From assembly GCA_963669155.1 (NCBI GenBank), contig OZ022595.1, forward strand, positions 17,616,813-17,680,812: DNA of 64,000 nucleotides. The letters are read 5' to 3'. The stretch is from Arbacia lixula. Its lineage: Eukaryota > Echinodermata > Echinoidea > Arbacioida > Arbaciidae. The stretch's first letter is position 1; each line of letters starts with the position of its first letter. The notes under the pieces are model-generated. The model ran no database searches. It was not told the DNA's origin and saw only the letters and a program-made list of their open reading frames with translations. The position numbers were made by a program, and so were the translations under genes. Shown piece after piece: positions 22,049-34,300 of the stretch.

Positions 22049-23805
22049 TAAATTATAGTAATATTTCATATGTTTTCAGTAATGCCCCTGCCCGTGTAAT
22101 AGTTACTAAGAAAATGTATTTGAGAATTTCATGCTGATGCTGATTGCATTTTCAGCCATAAATGATCTTACTCATTTTCTTATACACAAATTTAACTGGT
22201 ACCATTATAGGTTTGAGAATAATATCAAACACATCATTATGTAAAATCTTCAGTGCTGTACCAGCTAACACAAACAACATTTGTAAACGCTTTATATCAT
22301 ATGAGAGAGCGGCGACACGTTTTGAAAAAAAAAGTATTTAAATGTGAAATCTCAGAATGAAATTGAAAATGTAATTCTGATATTATTTGAAAACGTTAGA
22401 ACAACAGCTAGAAATTGTTTTCCCACAAATAGAGTATTCTAATTATTTTAATGTGGAGTCTCGGAATGAGAATGGTAAGATCGTATCAGTGTTTACATTT
22501 TACGATGCTTGATGAGGTTATTTGTAAACTATTATACATTAAGTAAAATCAGTGCAGTTAGTAGTTTTAGAAGGATATATGCACATTATTGGTAAAATTA
22601 GGGGAAAACAGCAAAGTAATGTTTTCTAACAAATACTGGTAAAATTTATTTCGGTAAAATTTATTTCAGAGGAAGTTACAATGTTATAACTATGTAGGTA
22701 TGGTTATTTCGGCATAAGTACAACATATGAGGGGAAATGGGTGACGTAGAGTCGTGGTGAAAATGACATTATCAATATGTTATTAAAAAAAATTACTTCG
22801 CTTTGAGTTTGCTGCCACATTGTAAACGTTAGTATGTTGCATGTTTCCTTCTCTTTGTTTCATATCTATTAAGCCTCGTATAAACTATATCTCTGATTTA
22901 ATGTAACGTGTTCTTAAATGTTCCATTAATATTATACTTTACCGTTTAATATAACATAAAAGGTATGTTGTTGTCAAACATTACTTTGAAAACCTTGTCA
23001 TAATGTCTTTCAGCAGGATTGTTGTTTCTGTTATTTATACACATATTACTCCCTTTTCAGTATGTTGAAACAATCCAGTAATGTTTTAAACCGTGAAAAT
23101 GTAGATTGTCTTGTTCTCTTGGTTTAAGTAGTATTTAACTTCAAACGAACTATTCACTTTATCTAAGGAACAAAATGTGTAAAATGTTTAGTTCATATAG
23201 GTACATTATAGGTACATGTGTTGCAAACACATTAGTTTGAGTTTTGTTTATTGCAACATGTTAAAAAAAATCACGTTACTTGTGTTTAAAGATGTATTTA
23301 ACTTCAAAGGGAGCATTTCGTGTGTCTGAAGATATTTTTATCATTGAAATCGTTTGACATTGAATAGAACGTGAGATACATATTGCCGCAAAAATATTAT
23401 GATAGTTTTGTCAGCAGCATAACACATCGTTTGATTACGTTCTTTAAAAAACTTTATAAAACGCTTTTCCTCGCTTTGGATATGCTGAAATATTTTATTG
23501 ATAATGCTAAATATGTTACTTTTATTGATGTTTTCAAAAACGTATTCATGTCGCTAGTCTTCTCCTGTTTGTTTGATTGGTTTTCCACTTCAAAGGGAGC
23601 ATTACCTTTATCTGAAAAAAAAAATCACTTGAATGGTTTGATTAACGTTGGATAAAACATAAAATATATATTGTTGCACAATATTAGTTTGAACACATTA
23701 TTAGAATGTTGTTTTAGCAGCAGTATAACACATGGTTTTATCATGGTCTCGATTAACTGTAAAAAAACGTTTTACTCCGCTTGGGATAATGTCTTACAAT
23801 GTTTT

Positions 23806-24060
23806 AAAAATGGTATCTGGTTGTCTTCTTGTCTTCGCTTGATAATTATTAACGTTGCTGTTTTCTGTTTATCGTATATATTAACCAAAAACTTTTTATG
23901 TATTTTTATTTTAAGTTTTTAAAATGACTTTTCGAATGAAAATGGTATCGGGTTGTCTTCTTGTCTTCGATTGATAATTATAAACGTTGTTTTCTTTTTA
24001 TCGTAAACTTTTTATGTCCTTTCATTCTAAGCTTTTAAAATGACTTTTCTAATGAAACAT
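23806..24060 (+). repeat. Tandem duplication (~133-bp unit) in AT-rich DNA
   Basis: The two copies, 23806-23938 and 23939-24060, share GGTTGTCTTCTTGTCTTCG, TTGATAATTAT and AAACTTTTTATGT blocks; the second has small deletions. Confidence 0.85.
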
Positions 24061-24751
24061 GAGTGTTTTTTTTTTTTTTTAATAAATACTACTTCGAAAA
24101 AAAAACTTTTTAGAAACACCATGAGGTTTCCCTCTTTCGGGATATTTGAACCATTTATGAGATGAAGAAAGGAAAGAAGAAAGATGGATTTGTGCTTTAT
24201 TGGACTAACACAAGACTACGTTTTAGCTTTAGTATTCTGTGGACACATGAAATGAAATGAAAATAAAATGAGAGGATGGTGATGGAAGTTCTCAAAGTAT
24301 TTAGGCTTATATAGGGAAAAATTGTTACCTTTATGTTATTACTATTTCCAAAAGGTTACGATCTTGTGTTCTTGCAATGATGATAGCGGCCAAGTACAGG
24401 ATTTCGGTAGACATCATGAAATATGAAACTTGATAGTGATGCAGAATTTAAAGAACAAAAACAAACAAAAAAAAATACTTTATAATGTACCTTTCTGGCG
24501 CAGCTTCTCTTTCAAATGCAAAATTAAAGTTGAAGCTAACAATGACAAAGTGTCATACATAGACCAGGAGTAACTGTCACTGTTTCACCAATTTGCCGCA
24601 GTTTCGGACGTTCGACACAATTCTTTCTGCGGCAAAAGTTCAATATGAAATTTACATTTCCCGCTAAATCTGAAACATTCCTGCGTACAACAATAATTCT
24701 GATTGATTTGATAGGTTCAAAATGGCCAAGGATCTGGAGGTAGTGCTCGAT

Positions 24752-24960
24752 TTCAACACTGTTTTTAGCCAGAAATTTTCTTTAAAAAGCACCGTAGGAC
24801 GCATGTTGAATTTATCATATGTGCGCGTGTATGCGTGTCTGCGTATGTGTGTTTGTGTAAGTGTGTGCAAATACTGTTAGATAAATACTACTTAAATTCA
24901 TCCTCTTCAGGTACTGATGATATAAGGGTGATGCATTATATCTTACCCCCCCCCCTTGAA
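24752..24960 (+). repeat. Duplicated block, copy 1
   Basis: Shares GTTTTTAGC.AGAAA, TATGTGTGTTTGTGTAAGTG and CTAC...CATCCTCT(T/C)CAGGTA blocks with 25674-25890, each followed by poly-C and an (AC)n run. Confidence 0.85.
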
Positions 24961-24964
24961 AACA

Positions 24965-24965
24965 C

Positions 24966-25013
<48 letters not shown>

Positions 25014-25030
25014 CAACAACAACAACAACG
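24965..25030 (+). repeat. (AC)n then (AAC)n microsatellite
   Basis: Follows a C run at 24947-24955. Confidence 0.95.
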
Positions 25031-25673
25031 TACAAACAAACAAAGAAACAAACAGAAGTTGGATATTTCTTCCCAATATGTATGTGTGGGGTGGGTATGG
25101 AGAGCATATCGGGTTAGAAGGTTATATGTTTCAGGTGGGGTAAGTGCCGCATTCTTCAGTTATCCTCATAAAAGCCTGTTTTCACAAAAATGGTTGAACT
25201 CAGACCGCCTACTTACCACAGGCTAACCTCACGGGGAGCACAATGACCCATGTGATACTATAGTAAGATCGTTTATTTCCATCACAGAATCACGATAGTT
25301 AAAGATTTCAATTATTCGCTATCATGATCATGTGGACAAAGTCGATATTGATTCCGAGGACAAAATATAGATTGCATTGAATATTGATTCAACGCTCACG
25401 TAGTTATATTTAGGGTGCCATATATCTTCGTAAGTGCCCCCCCCCCCCCCACACACACACACACAACCCATATAGAATAGCTTGTTGAAATAATGGCATG
25501 CTTTGTGGAATAAAGGAAGTGCTCGACTACTAAAGCGAAGCAAGGCCAAGGCAAGGCAGGAATGAGATACGCCAGAGAAAGGTTTTTCGTCTTAACCCAT
25601 TCTCCGTACTAGACCGCGTAATATTGGGTGGTATCACCAGTGAACACGTGTATCATATGAATGGCGCTGGCTC

Positions 25674-25890
25674 AATTTGAATTCTGTTTTTAGCTAGAAA
25701 ATTTCTTTAAAAGGCAGCGTATAGGACGCGTTTTGAATTGATCATTCCATGTCTGTGAGTGTATGCGTGTGTGCGTATGTGTGTTTGTGTAAGTGTGTGT
25801 AAATACTGCTAGATAAATACTACTTTAAATCATCCTCTCCAGGTAATGATGATATAATGGCTATGTATTATAGCTTACCCCCCCCCCCAA
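25674..25890 (+). repeat. Duplicated block, copy 2
   Basis: Second copy of 24752-24960. The block ACCAGTGAACACGTGTATCA also occurs twice nearby (25636 and 25943), so the duplication is compound. Confidence 0.85.
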
Positions 25891-25905
25891 ACGCACACAC
25901 ACACA

Positions 25906-25945
<40 letters not shown>
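25878..25945 (+). repeat. Poly-C and (AC)n microsatellite
   Basis: Follows the second copy of the 24.7-kb duplicated block. Confidence 0.95.
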
Positions 25946-26993
25946 AGTGAACACGTGTATCACATGGATGACGCATGCAGATTTAATTTCGGAGCTGACT
26001 TCATTAGACCACTCATGTCTATGGAGACATTAACGCAGCCGAAATCTATCATAATTAGAACCTGTCGTGATGTCATGTTAACAACACACTTCTGCCAGTT
26101 CCGCTGCTCCCTTGAAAATCATTTGCTCATTGTCGATCAAATTCGACACAAAACCCGGGTTTCTCCTTTACAACTGTTTCGGTTCAGCGCTCGCCATATA
26201 TAATATATACATACACTCTGACTAACTAGTCCGCTCTGATTTCGCATGCAAACTTTGAGCTGGATTTTACAAGAAAAATAGCAGACGGTGAAGTGTGTCA
26301 CTGCGGCTTATGTAAGTATCACGTGATATTTGCCAACATACTATCCGCATTAATTGTTGTCCTCCCCTTAACTTATCTATATATATGCATTTTGTTCGAT
26401 AGCTGTTGATATACGGTCCACCGCGCTCGATGCATCAGGGGTACGTCATGAACTCGGTGCGGGTCCACGACGGGGTAGTGAGGCGTGCGTTGTGGGTTTG
26501 TCCTAGCCTTCACAACAATACTTCCTCACCATAAAAGAGGTGTTTCATTTAGCGATCGTGATTACAGAGTCCAGGTGCGGATCAGGGATGTATGATACGT
26601 TTCATGTTGTGACTGATATCTGGCTTATTGCTAAGGGCGGGATGGGGGAGGGGTCAATGATGCCAATTAAGGTCAGAAACCAGCTAGGTTTAAAATCTTG
26701 CGGACGGGTCTTCTGTCGTAGAAAAAGAGTGATCAATTTCAAAACCGCCCGGAGTCGCTAAGCTTTTTTTTTCTTTCCTATCGAGTGATTACTCCCCCCC
26801 TTTTAACTTTGAGATCCCAAGGGGAGGAAGGGGGGGGGGGGGGGCGGGGGGGGGGGGAGTAAAACGTCTACTCCCTGGCCCCCCTCCCCCTTCCCCCGGA
26901 GCTACGCCACTGTATAGCTGGTAGGTACCGGTGAACTGCATGTTCAAATAGGCGATCACCTGGCATGCCTGGAATGTGATCTAATATGATCTT

Positions 26994-27236
26994 AAAGACA
27001 GCCAGTCCCTTTTTCAGATCACCACAAAACCATCGAAACATTGGCAAAACATATAGAGAAGTGTTAGCAAGCTCTATATTCACAGTTTGAAACTGATACG
27101 GAGTGTGAAATTCAAATAATGCACGTAAACAACGTCTGATTAATAGTCTTTACCTCAGGCTCTTAGCAGTTTGTGTTCAAATATCTGCTTTATTGCTTAA
27201 TCTGTTTATTGAATTATAAAACGCATTATGAAAAAA
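26994..27236. repeat. Dispersed repeat, shared with the window end
   Basis: AAAGACAGCCAGTCCCTTTT to the AAAACGCAT block is almost identical to 63768-64000. Confidence 0.9.
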
Positions 27237-27813
27237 ATGGTTCTATGGAAAGAATCATCTCCAAAGTTTGGTAGTTACTCATAAAATTAGGATTTCACAC
27301 ACGGATAATAACCACATAGATACTGTAACAAAGACTGATACTTTTTTCGTAGTACGAAAAAAGTCGGTTTGAAATTTAACGGCTGAAATATTTTACATTT
27401 ACAGAAAGCTTCAACATGCTATATTCTTAGAAATGGTCTTGAATCACACTTTCTTCAATTTACGATCGTGATAGACGATTTCAAATCTTAAGCTTGCAAA
27501 AGGGACGGACAATCTTTAAGATAATGTGATCTCATCTAAAGTAAATTTTAAATGTGTTAATTTCATGCCGTTCACGAGTCATTGCGTTCTTTAAATGAAC
27601 TCTATACATACCTTTATGAAAGGTCAACCCATGAAATAACCAAACATAGCCAATGGTCAGTCAATTCGGTGGAGATTAATTGTATAAATTGATTCATATA
27701 TTATCGACGTCTCAGCAGCCATGGGCACCAACGTGGACAGTGCTTCTTAAAGTGTACACTTACTATTTCAATCATACGACATTTGATATCGACCTTTGCA
27801 CAGAACTAATATT

Positions 27814-28127
27814 AGATGGGTCTATTTGCACGCCGACAGTTGCTATGCGATGAATGACGGGCCACAAGGTTTATTATGATATTATCTATAGGAAGACGGA
27901 CGCTCGTGATATCTATCCCAGCATGCCTTGTTCACACACATGATGATTTCCGTTATCGAACGACGATTTTAGACGGGTCTATTTGCGAGCGGACCGTTGC
28001 TATGCGATGAATGACGGGCAACAATCATGACAAGGTTTTTTTTTTATAGGACGACGGATACTGATATTATATATCCCAGAATGCCTTGTTCATACACAAA
28101 ATTACTTTCGTGATCGAACGACTATGT
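27814..28127 (+). repeat. Tandem duplication (~157-bp unit) upstream of gene B
   Basis: Unit 1 starts at 27814 and unit 2 at 27971. Both carry GGGTCTATTTGC, GTTGCTATGCGATGAATGAC, a TATAGGA.GACGGA block, ATCCCAG(C/A)ATGCCTTGTTCA and ATCGAACGAC. Unit 2 ends about 130 bp before the gene B start codon. Confidence 0.9.
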
Positions 28128-28259
28128 GATGGGCGTGTGTATAGCGTAGATTATGCCGGCAAAAGATGGAGATGGAGAATTCCCTTTATATTCCAACAGA
28201 TATTGCATTCTCGTTAACCTTTATTTGATCTCCATTTACAGATATGAGGGTGTAGAGCG

Positions 28260-28399
28260 ATGACACCTTCCTCGAAACATTTCTTCTTCCTGCTGGTTGT
28301 GTCGTCTCTAATCACGTGTTTCGTCAGTCTCTGGTCACATACATCCGTTGTGACATTATATCAATTGAAGAGCTTTTTCCAGCCCGTGCCCATAAGAAA
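28260..28399 (+). CDS. Gene B exon 1: tail and membrane anchor
   Basis: MTPSSKHFFFLLVVSSLITC, then FVSLW and a basic end (PIRK). Donor GAAA|GTAAGA, phase 2. An acceptor-like TTTACAG lies 18 nt before the ATG, so a 5' UTR intron is likely. A three-codon upstream ORF (28244-28255) precedes it. Confidence 0.85.
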
Positions 28400-31300
28400 G
28401 TAAGAATGTGTACGAGACGCAATTAATGAATTGACTTCTGCAAGTCAGCTGGAGAGCGTGTAGAAGAATTCACTTACTTTTGATCATACAATGTAGTATA
28501 TGATCACACATCAAACACAAAATACAAACAAACAAACCTAACAAATACAATACAATTACCCATTTTAATTAATATTATCCATTGCCTATTTGTATATTTT
28601 TGTTTGTTAAGTAAAATTATTAGCAGTAAGTATTAACACTCTCATTGCCATTGGCATGGAGATATGCAGTAAGCGTTTTGAAATTGCATTTTAATTTGAG
28701 ATCATATATCATCATTCTTTTGGATTGTTTTCACACACAGAATCACGGAAAGACTGACATTTATTGTTCCGAAGAAGGGAAAGAAAGGCATACATTTAAA
28801 CGAGTTTGAGATTGTTTTAAGAAGAAAATGGAAACTCAACACTACGAATATCGGCATATTAAGGTAAGATTTCGCAAATTGTCTCTTTGGGGGCAGGAAA
28901 TCAAGTCGGGAGAAATTGAACAGATTGAGAAACAAAGGTAGCAAAAAATGTACTCCGATATGAAAATGTCATGATCACATATAGATCTACTTCTTTCAAG
29001 TACATTGCAAAATCCTCTTTGTTATTCTGTTGCGGCAATATTATTTTTATGGCTGTTTGGTCCTTGTGATTACGGCGAAATACTATATATTAATATAATT
29101 GTTCATTTATCACACAGGGGGATATACCCAAGTATTTAAAAGTGGAGCCCAATTCGATTGCTCAATAAGCAATTTAAAATCAGGGCACATTATTGATTAT
29201 GGCGAGAGAGGCATTACTCTCATCACAGGTCGGTTTGCCTTTTGGATGTGACACAATGTCATAATTCAATTTTGGATATGTTATCCAAGGCTGAAATCAT
29301 TGAAACAGTTTCTGTTGCAATTTGTTACGGTGGGAGGTAATTTCGTTTATTTACTACCCTATTTTTCTAGTTAATTTCTATGATCGAAGTATTGAAATGC
29401 TACTCTTCTCTGGCGATTTCATTTATTATTGTGTGTGTTTTCATTTACATATATATAAATATATGGAAGGATTGAAAACGCAAATGTAATAAACAAAATA
29501 ATGATCACGGATGAAAAAAAAATTTTCCAGAAGTTTTCGGCCATGCGCCTTCATCATGAGTGTGGTACAGTAACAGGGTTACAGTTCGATATTCCGAAGG
29601 TTCGTTATTCCGAAGGTTCGTAATTCCGAAACACGTCAATTGCCTATACCTCGATGCTCATTAGTCCGAAAACGAAAAAGGGTTCGTTAATCCGAGCATT
29701 TGTCACGTAACTTTCAGAATAACGAACCTTCGGAATAACGAGTGCTTCCCAGTAACAGCACAGTGGTGATTATTATCCCTTTGGTTTTCAGATAAGCTGC
29801 TGTTCTATTGCATTTATGTGTATTAGGCCTATTGTGAACAAGTCTCACATGGTAACCAAGGAGTTAATGAACCATCTATATAATTTTCTTATTATTGCGA
29901 TTTAGCAACCACTGTGTTGCCTAATCAGGCTTCATCTTTCTATTATGCTTTGCCATGGTTCCTCTTCGTTTCTTCCCATTCTTGCAGAAAGGAGTTGGCC
30001 ACATATCGGCCTGAGCTCACTGACAGCTCACGAGTGATTCTACACCAGCAGAATGTCAAACCGAACAAGACATTCAAGTTAGCTTTTGAGAAACGCAACA
30101 GAACTATAACACCGGGCATATATAGCCTACTCCCCAAAGTAAGTCACGTTATTGATGCTACATGTTCAATAAATGCAAGTTATTTGCAAATGTGTTACCA
30201 AAAAAAAAAAATGTTGACACTTATGACACTTTTTGAATTTAGCTCAAATTCGCACTTTGTAAATGCAGGTTTCGTGAGATGTCATCAATGAGTATTCCTG
30301 AAGTAATCCTCGAAATAAATTTTCACTTTGCGACAAATCGAGACTAAATTTAATGTGTGCATCACTCGATCAGTTCATAACAAAACCATACCCATTGTGC
30401 ATGCCACCTGCCAAAAGAACATTTTCGTTATGTATGCAAATTTTATTCACGTCATTCAAACAATACGTTACTAATGGTAACCCCAAAGCTTGTCCGATTA
30501 GCAACAACTAATAGATTCAGAGTGCGTTCCATCCATTCAAACTGAATTACGAAATATTTGAGTCACTTCAGGACTTTTTGTTCATTTTCAGTGTCATCAA
30601 TGATACATTTAAAAGATTAAGCCTTATATGACACATAACATCCCTCAACCTTACCAAGTGTAAAAGTAATTACCAATTGTCATTGGTAAACACAACAGTG
30701 TCAATTGTCGTTTGTCTGCACAGTACGTATCGATTATCATAATAATTCAATAACAAACACAGTATTCATTTTAACCCTTTCCCATAAATCTCACCTTTGC
30801 TAGGCTAATCCCCTGGTCGTTAATGGAACGTTCCGATCGTGTGCAGTCGTTGGAAACAGTGGTTCATTACTCAACAGCAGCTGTGGCGCCAGTATTGATG
30901 CTCAAGAATTTGTGTTTAGGTACTCACTCTTTCCTTTTTGTGAGAATCATTGTTGAGTCTCAAAAGCTTATTGAAGAAACAATTCACCACCACCACCAAT
31001 AACAGCAACACCCACTCCAAAACTATCCCGACAATCATCACCACCAACAAAAACACCACAAACACCACTAACACCCACACCAACACTACCACTACCGCTA
31101 CCGCCACCAAAACCACTGATACCGCCACCAAAATCACTTACTTCAACACCACCACAACCACAACCAAAACTACTAACATGAACACGAACACCGACACAAT
31201 AACCAATAGCAAAATCACCAACACCAACATCAGCAAAAACCTCTACCACCCACACCAACACTACCACTACCACCACTACCACCACCAAAACCACTAACTT

Positions 31301-34300
31301 GAACACCAATACCAAAACTAACAACACCTATCAACACCCAAAACACTAACACCAATACCCACACTTCCACTACCACCACTAAAAACACGAACTTTCACAC
31401 CAGTACCGGCACCACGACAACCGCCACTCAAACCACTATTAAAGTTGATATTCATTGATATTAAATACGGTTGAATTTGATATCATTGTAAAGTTTATGA
31501 CTTGATGATCATTATAACGCTAATCCCAAATTTTAAAACAAACCAAGAGCGCAGAAATATCCAAACAAAAACTACTCAAATTCCCTCTTGAAATCTGCCC
31601 AATTTACGTCCCGTAAAATAGGCCACTATGCATGACGTAACTGAATGTCCATGATTTCATTTGACAATCGGTCACGTGCAGCTTTCGTGTACGTACCGAA
31701 CAGCAAATTACGTTTCGCGAACTGAACTATTTTTTAGACTTCAACAATGAATGAGTTGGACCTCGATTTAGATTTTCAAATCGACAATTTTGAAGAAGAA
31801 CTTGAGACGAGAGTATTAGCTCTAGTAGTGGACCAGATAGTGAAATCGATGAAGGTGAAGTGGAAGATTTTGATGATGAATCAAACGCTCCACAGGCTCG
31901 AGCTGCGAGTACGAATGGTTTTATTGTTACGGACGCTGTAGGTACATGTATTGCTTACCGGCATGAACCAGAACCTGAACTTCAAGAAGATGTCGATCTC
32001 GATCTACAAATGGAAAACTACGGGGATGCTAGGCCAATTAGGGGCAACCAGGATCATGCCAGGCTTGATCCAAACAGCACCGGAAATTGGTATGTAGTTG
32101 AAATGATTTAGACTAGAGGGTATTTATTTTTCCAAAACTTAGTGCGCGAGTTTGCAATAACCGTGGGCCCGATCCGTGCAGTAGCTCAGCGTAGCCGTAG
32201 CAGTAGCGCTATCGAGCTAGCTACCGGTCGGCCGGGACGAAACAGAAAAAAGAACAGGACTCGATTTTTCTGTCAACAATCCTGATGAAATTGTATAAGA
32301 TTAAAACTACGATGCAGACATGTACATGTACATGTACTATGATACCGTTCATGTTGACAAACCAGTTTATATTTCGCGCAATAAGAGACCACAAGTATAG
32401 TACATAATGTACGTACATGCAAAAGTTGTTGTCAGTCGAAGGTTGCGAGCAGAAATATCGAACGATGAGCAGAGTGTTGATGAAAGGAAAATGCACAATA
32501 CCCATACATGTGTACGTACGTGTGCGATCGCGAGCATGCATTGTAATCATGGAATGCGAATGCACCAGTAAGGCTATACCATACGATATGCAGTCGCGAT
32601 ATGCATGGGCTATAATGACGTACGCGCGCGTGCATAATCGTACTGCAGTATGTATGACGTTGAACGTCAACAAATCTTTCGAGAAAAATATAAATGGGTC
32701 TATAGAGTGTTTGATATCTAGATTATATTATCTCAAGTCTTCTATCAACATTATTTGAGATATCTGTAAGCCTTAATTGAAAGGTCGTTAGATGACATAA
32801 CCTCTACAAGAAAACTAACTTTTCCGAACGACAGCTAGTATTAAATTCAGTAGACTCGACTTCGTATTTCAATGTAAAACCTTCCGATAAAGGTCAGAAT
32901 ATTTTCATTTTTCTTACTTTATTATTGCTGAGATTATTTTTCTTAGATTTGTGCAAGACTTACTCAAATGCTACTAACAAGAAAAATCTAAAAGACAGTA
33001 AAATATAGCCTTAAATGGTATATTTAGTTAGGACGATATACTCGAGCTATACGTATAAAACACGTTATGTAGCGGCTGGAGATGGCTTACGTGCCCATTC
33101 ACCTTACGTCACAAAAAATCGCTCTTTTCGCGGACGGCAAACGGCAGGGTTCGTAGCATTATGAGATGCGTTATAAAAACTGTTTTTATTTCTTTTGTGT
33201 TATTTTATAAGCGAAATAATGAATAAATTTGACTTCTACACACTTTCAGCTTTCCATTGATATATGGATCGCTATATTTTTGGATTTTCTATAAATATCA
33301 ACTTTAAACACCAACATCCACACCTCCAAAAGTACTAACACCAGTTCCACCACAACCAAAACTACTAAAACCAACATTGAAACAACCAAAACTACTAAAA
33401 ACTCCAATATCAACATAAAAACCACTAACACCAACAACAAAACCACCACAACCACCACCAAAACTACTAACACCAAAACCAACACCACAAATATCACCCC
33501 AAAAATCACAAACACCAACATCTCCATAACCAACACCCAAACCACTAACTCCAATACCAACACCAACACCACCACCAAAGCCACTAACACTGACAATACC
33601 ATCAACAGCAACAAGAACGCCACAATGATGGTGGTAGGAACGTCAAACATCCTTCAAATTATTTCGTAATGAAGAAATGAATTCCTAAAAGGGACCTTCG
33701 TTCTCCGGGTGATATCAGAAATTATACACGCGACCAAGTTTTAATAGGAATGTTCTTTTGCAGGTGCAATTTAGCCCCATTGTCACCCTTTGTGAAAGAC
33801 GCTGGTCGTCGTAGCAATTTTACCACGATGAACCCCAGCATGATCACTACTAGGTATGTACATTTAAAAAAGGAAACTTTATCCATGCGTAAATGTATAT
33901 ATATATATACGCGTGTGTGTATGGATGAAATATATCTGAATAAATACTTCGGCCAGCCGATAAGAACATGAATGGTATTGATGTATCCAAAATGTTTTAA
34001 ATGGAATATACATGTACTGTATAGGGAAGACAAAAGCCTTCACACAGGTGATCGTGACCAATCTTCTTGCCAATGTTCTTAAATTCACGTATTGTCCATT
34101 TTAGAAACTTGCTGAAAGTTATTTGCCCTCAAATGATCCACATTGGTAAGAATATTGCTCACGATCACTCTTGTCAGGCTTGTTGTCTTCACAGTACAGT
34201 ATCCTATTCCCTTTAATGTCTCTAACGTATTAGGATGTCTTTCAAAAAGTGATCATTTTGAAGGCAAGTATGTTTTGGTATGTGACAGAAATTAACAAGT

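Larger units (their letters stand above)
21681..27813. other. Intergenic DNA between genes A and B
   Basis: No coding gene seen. 22080-24600 is exceptionally AT-rich and includes a tandem duplication. 24650-25950 is made of duplicated blocks and AC repeats. 26780-26900 is C- and G-run-rich. Confidence 0.6.

Noticed and set aside
23371..23922. Two open frames in the AT-rich region
   Set aside because: Composition-driven hydrophobic translations inside a partly duplicated block; no homology recognised.
30916..31327. Thr/Asn-rich and Val/Gly-rich proteins in gene B intron 4
   Set aside because: They come from the G-poor A/C tract; no start context, splice signal or conserved segment. Also rejected at 33246-33650.
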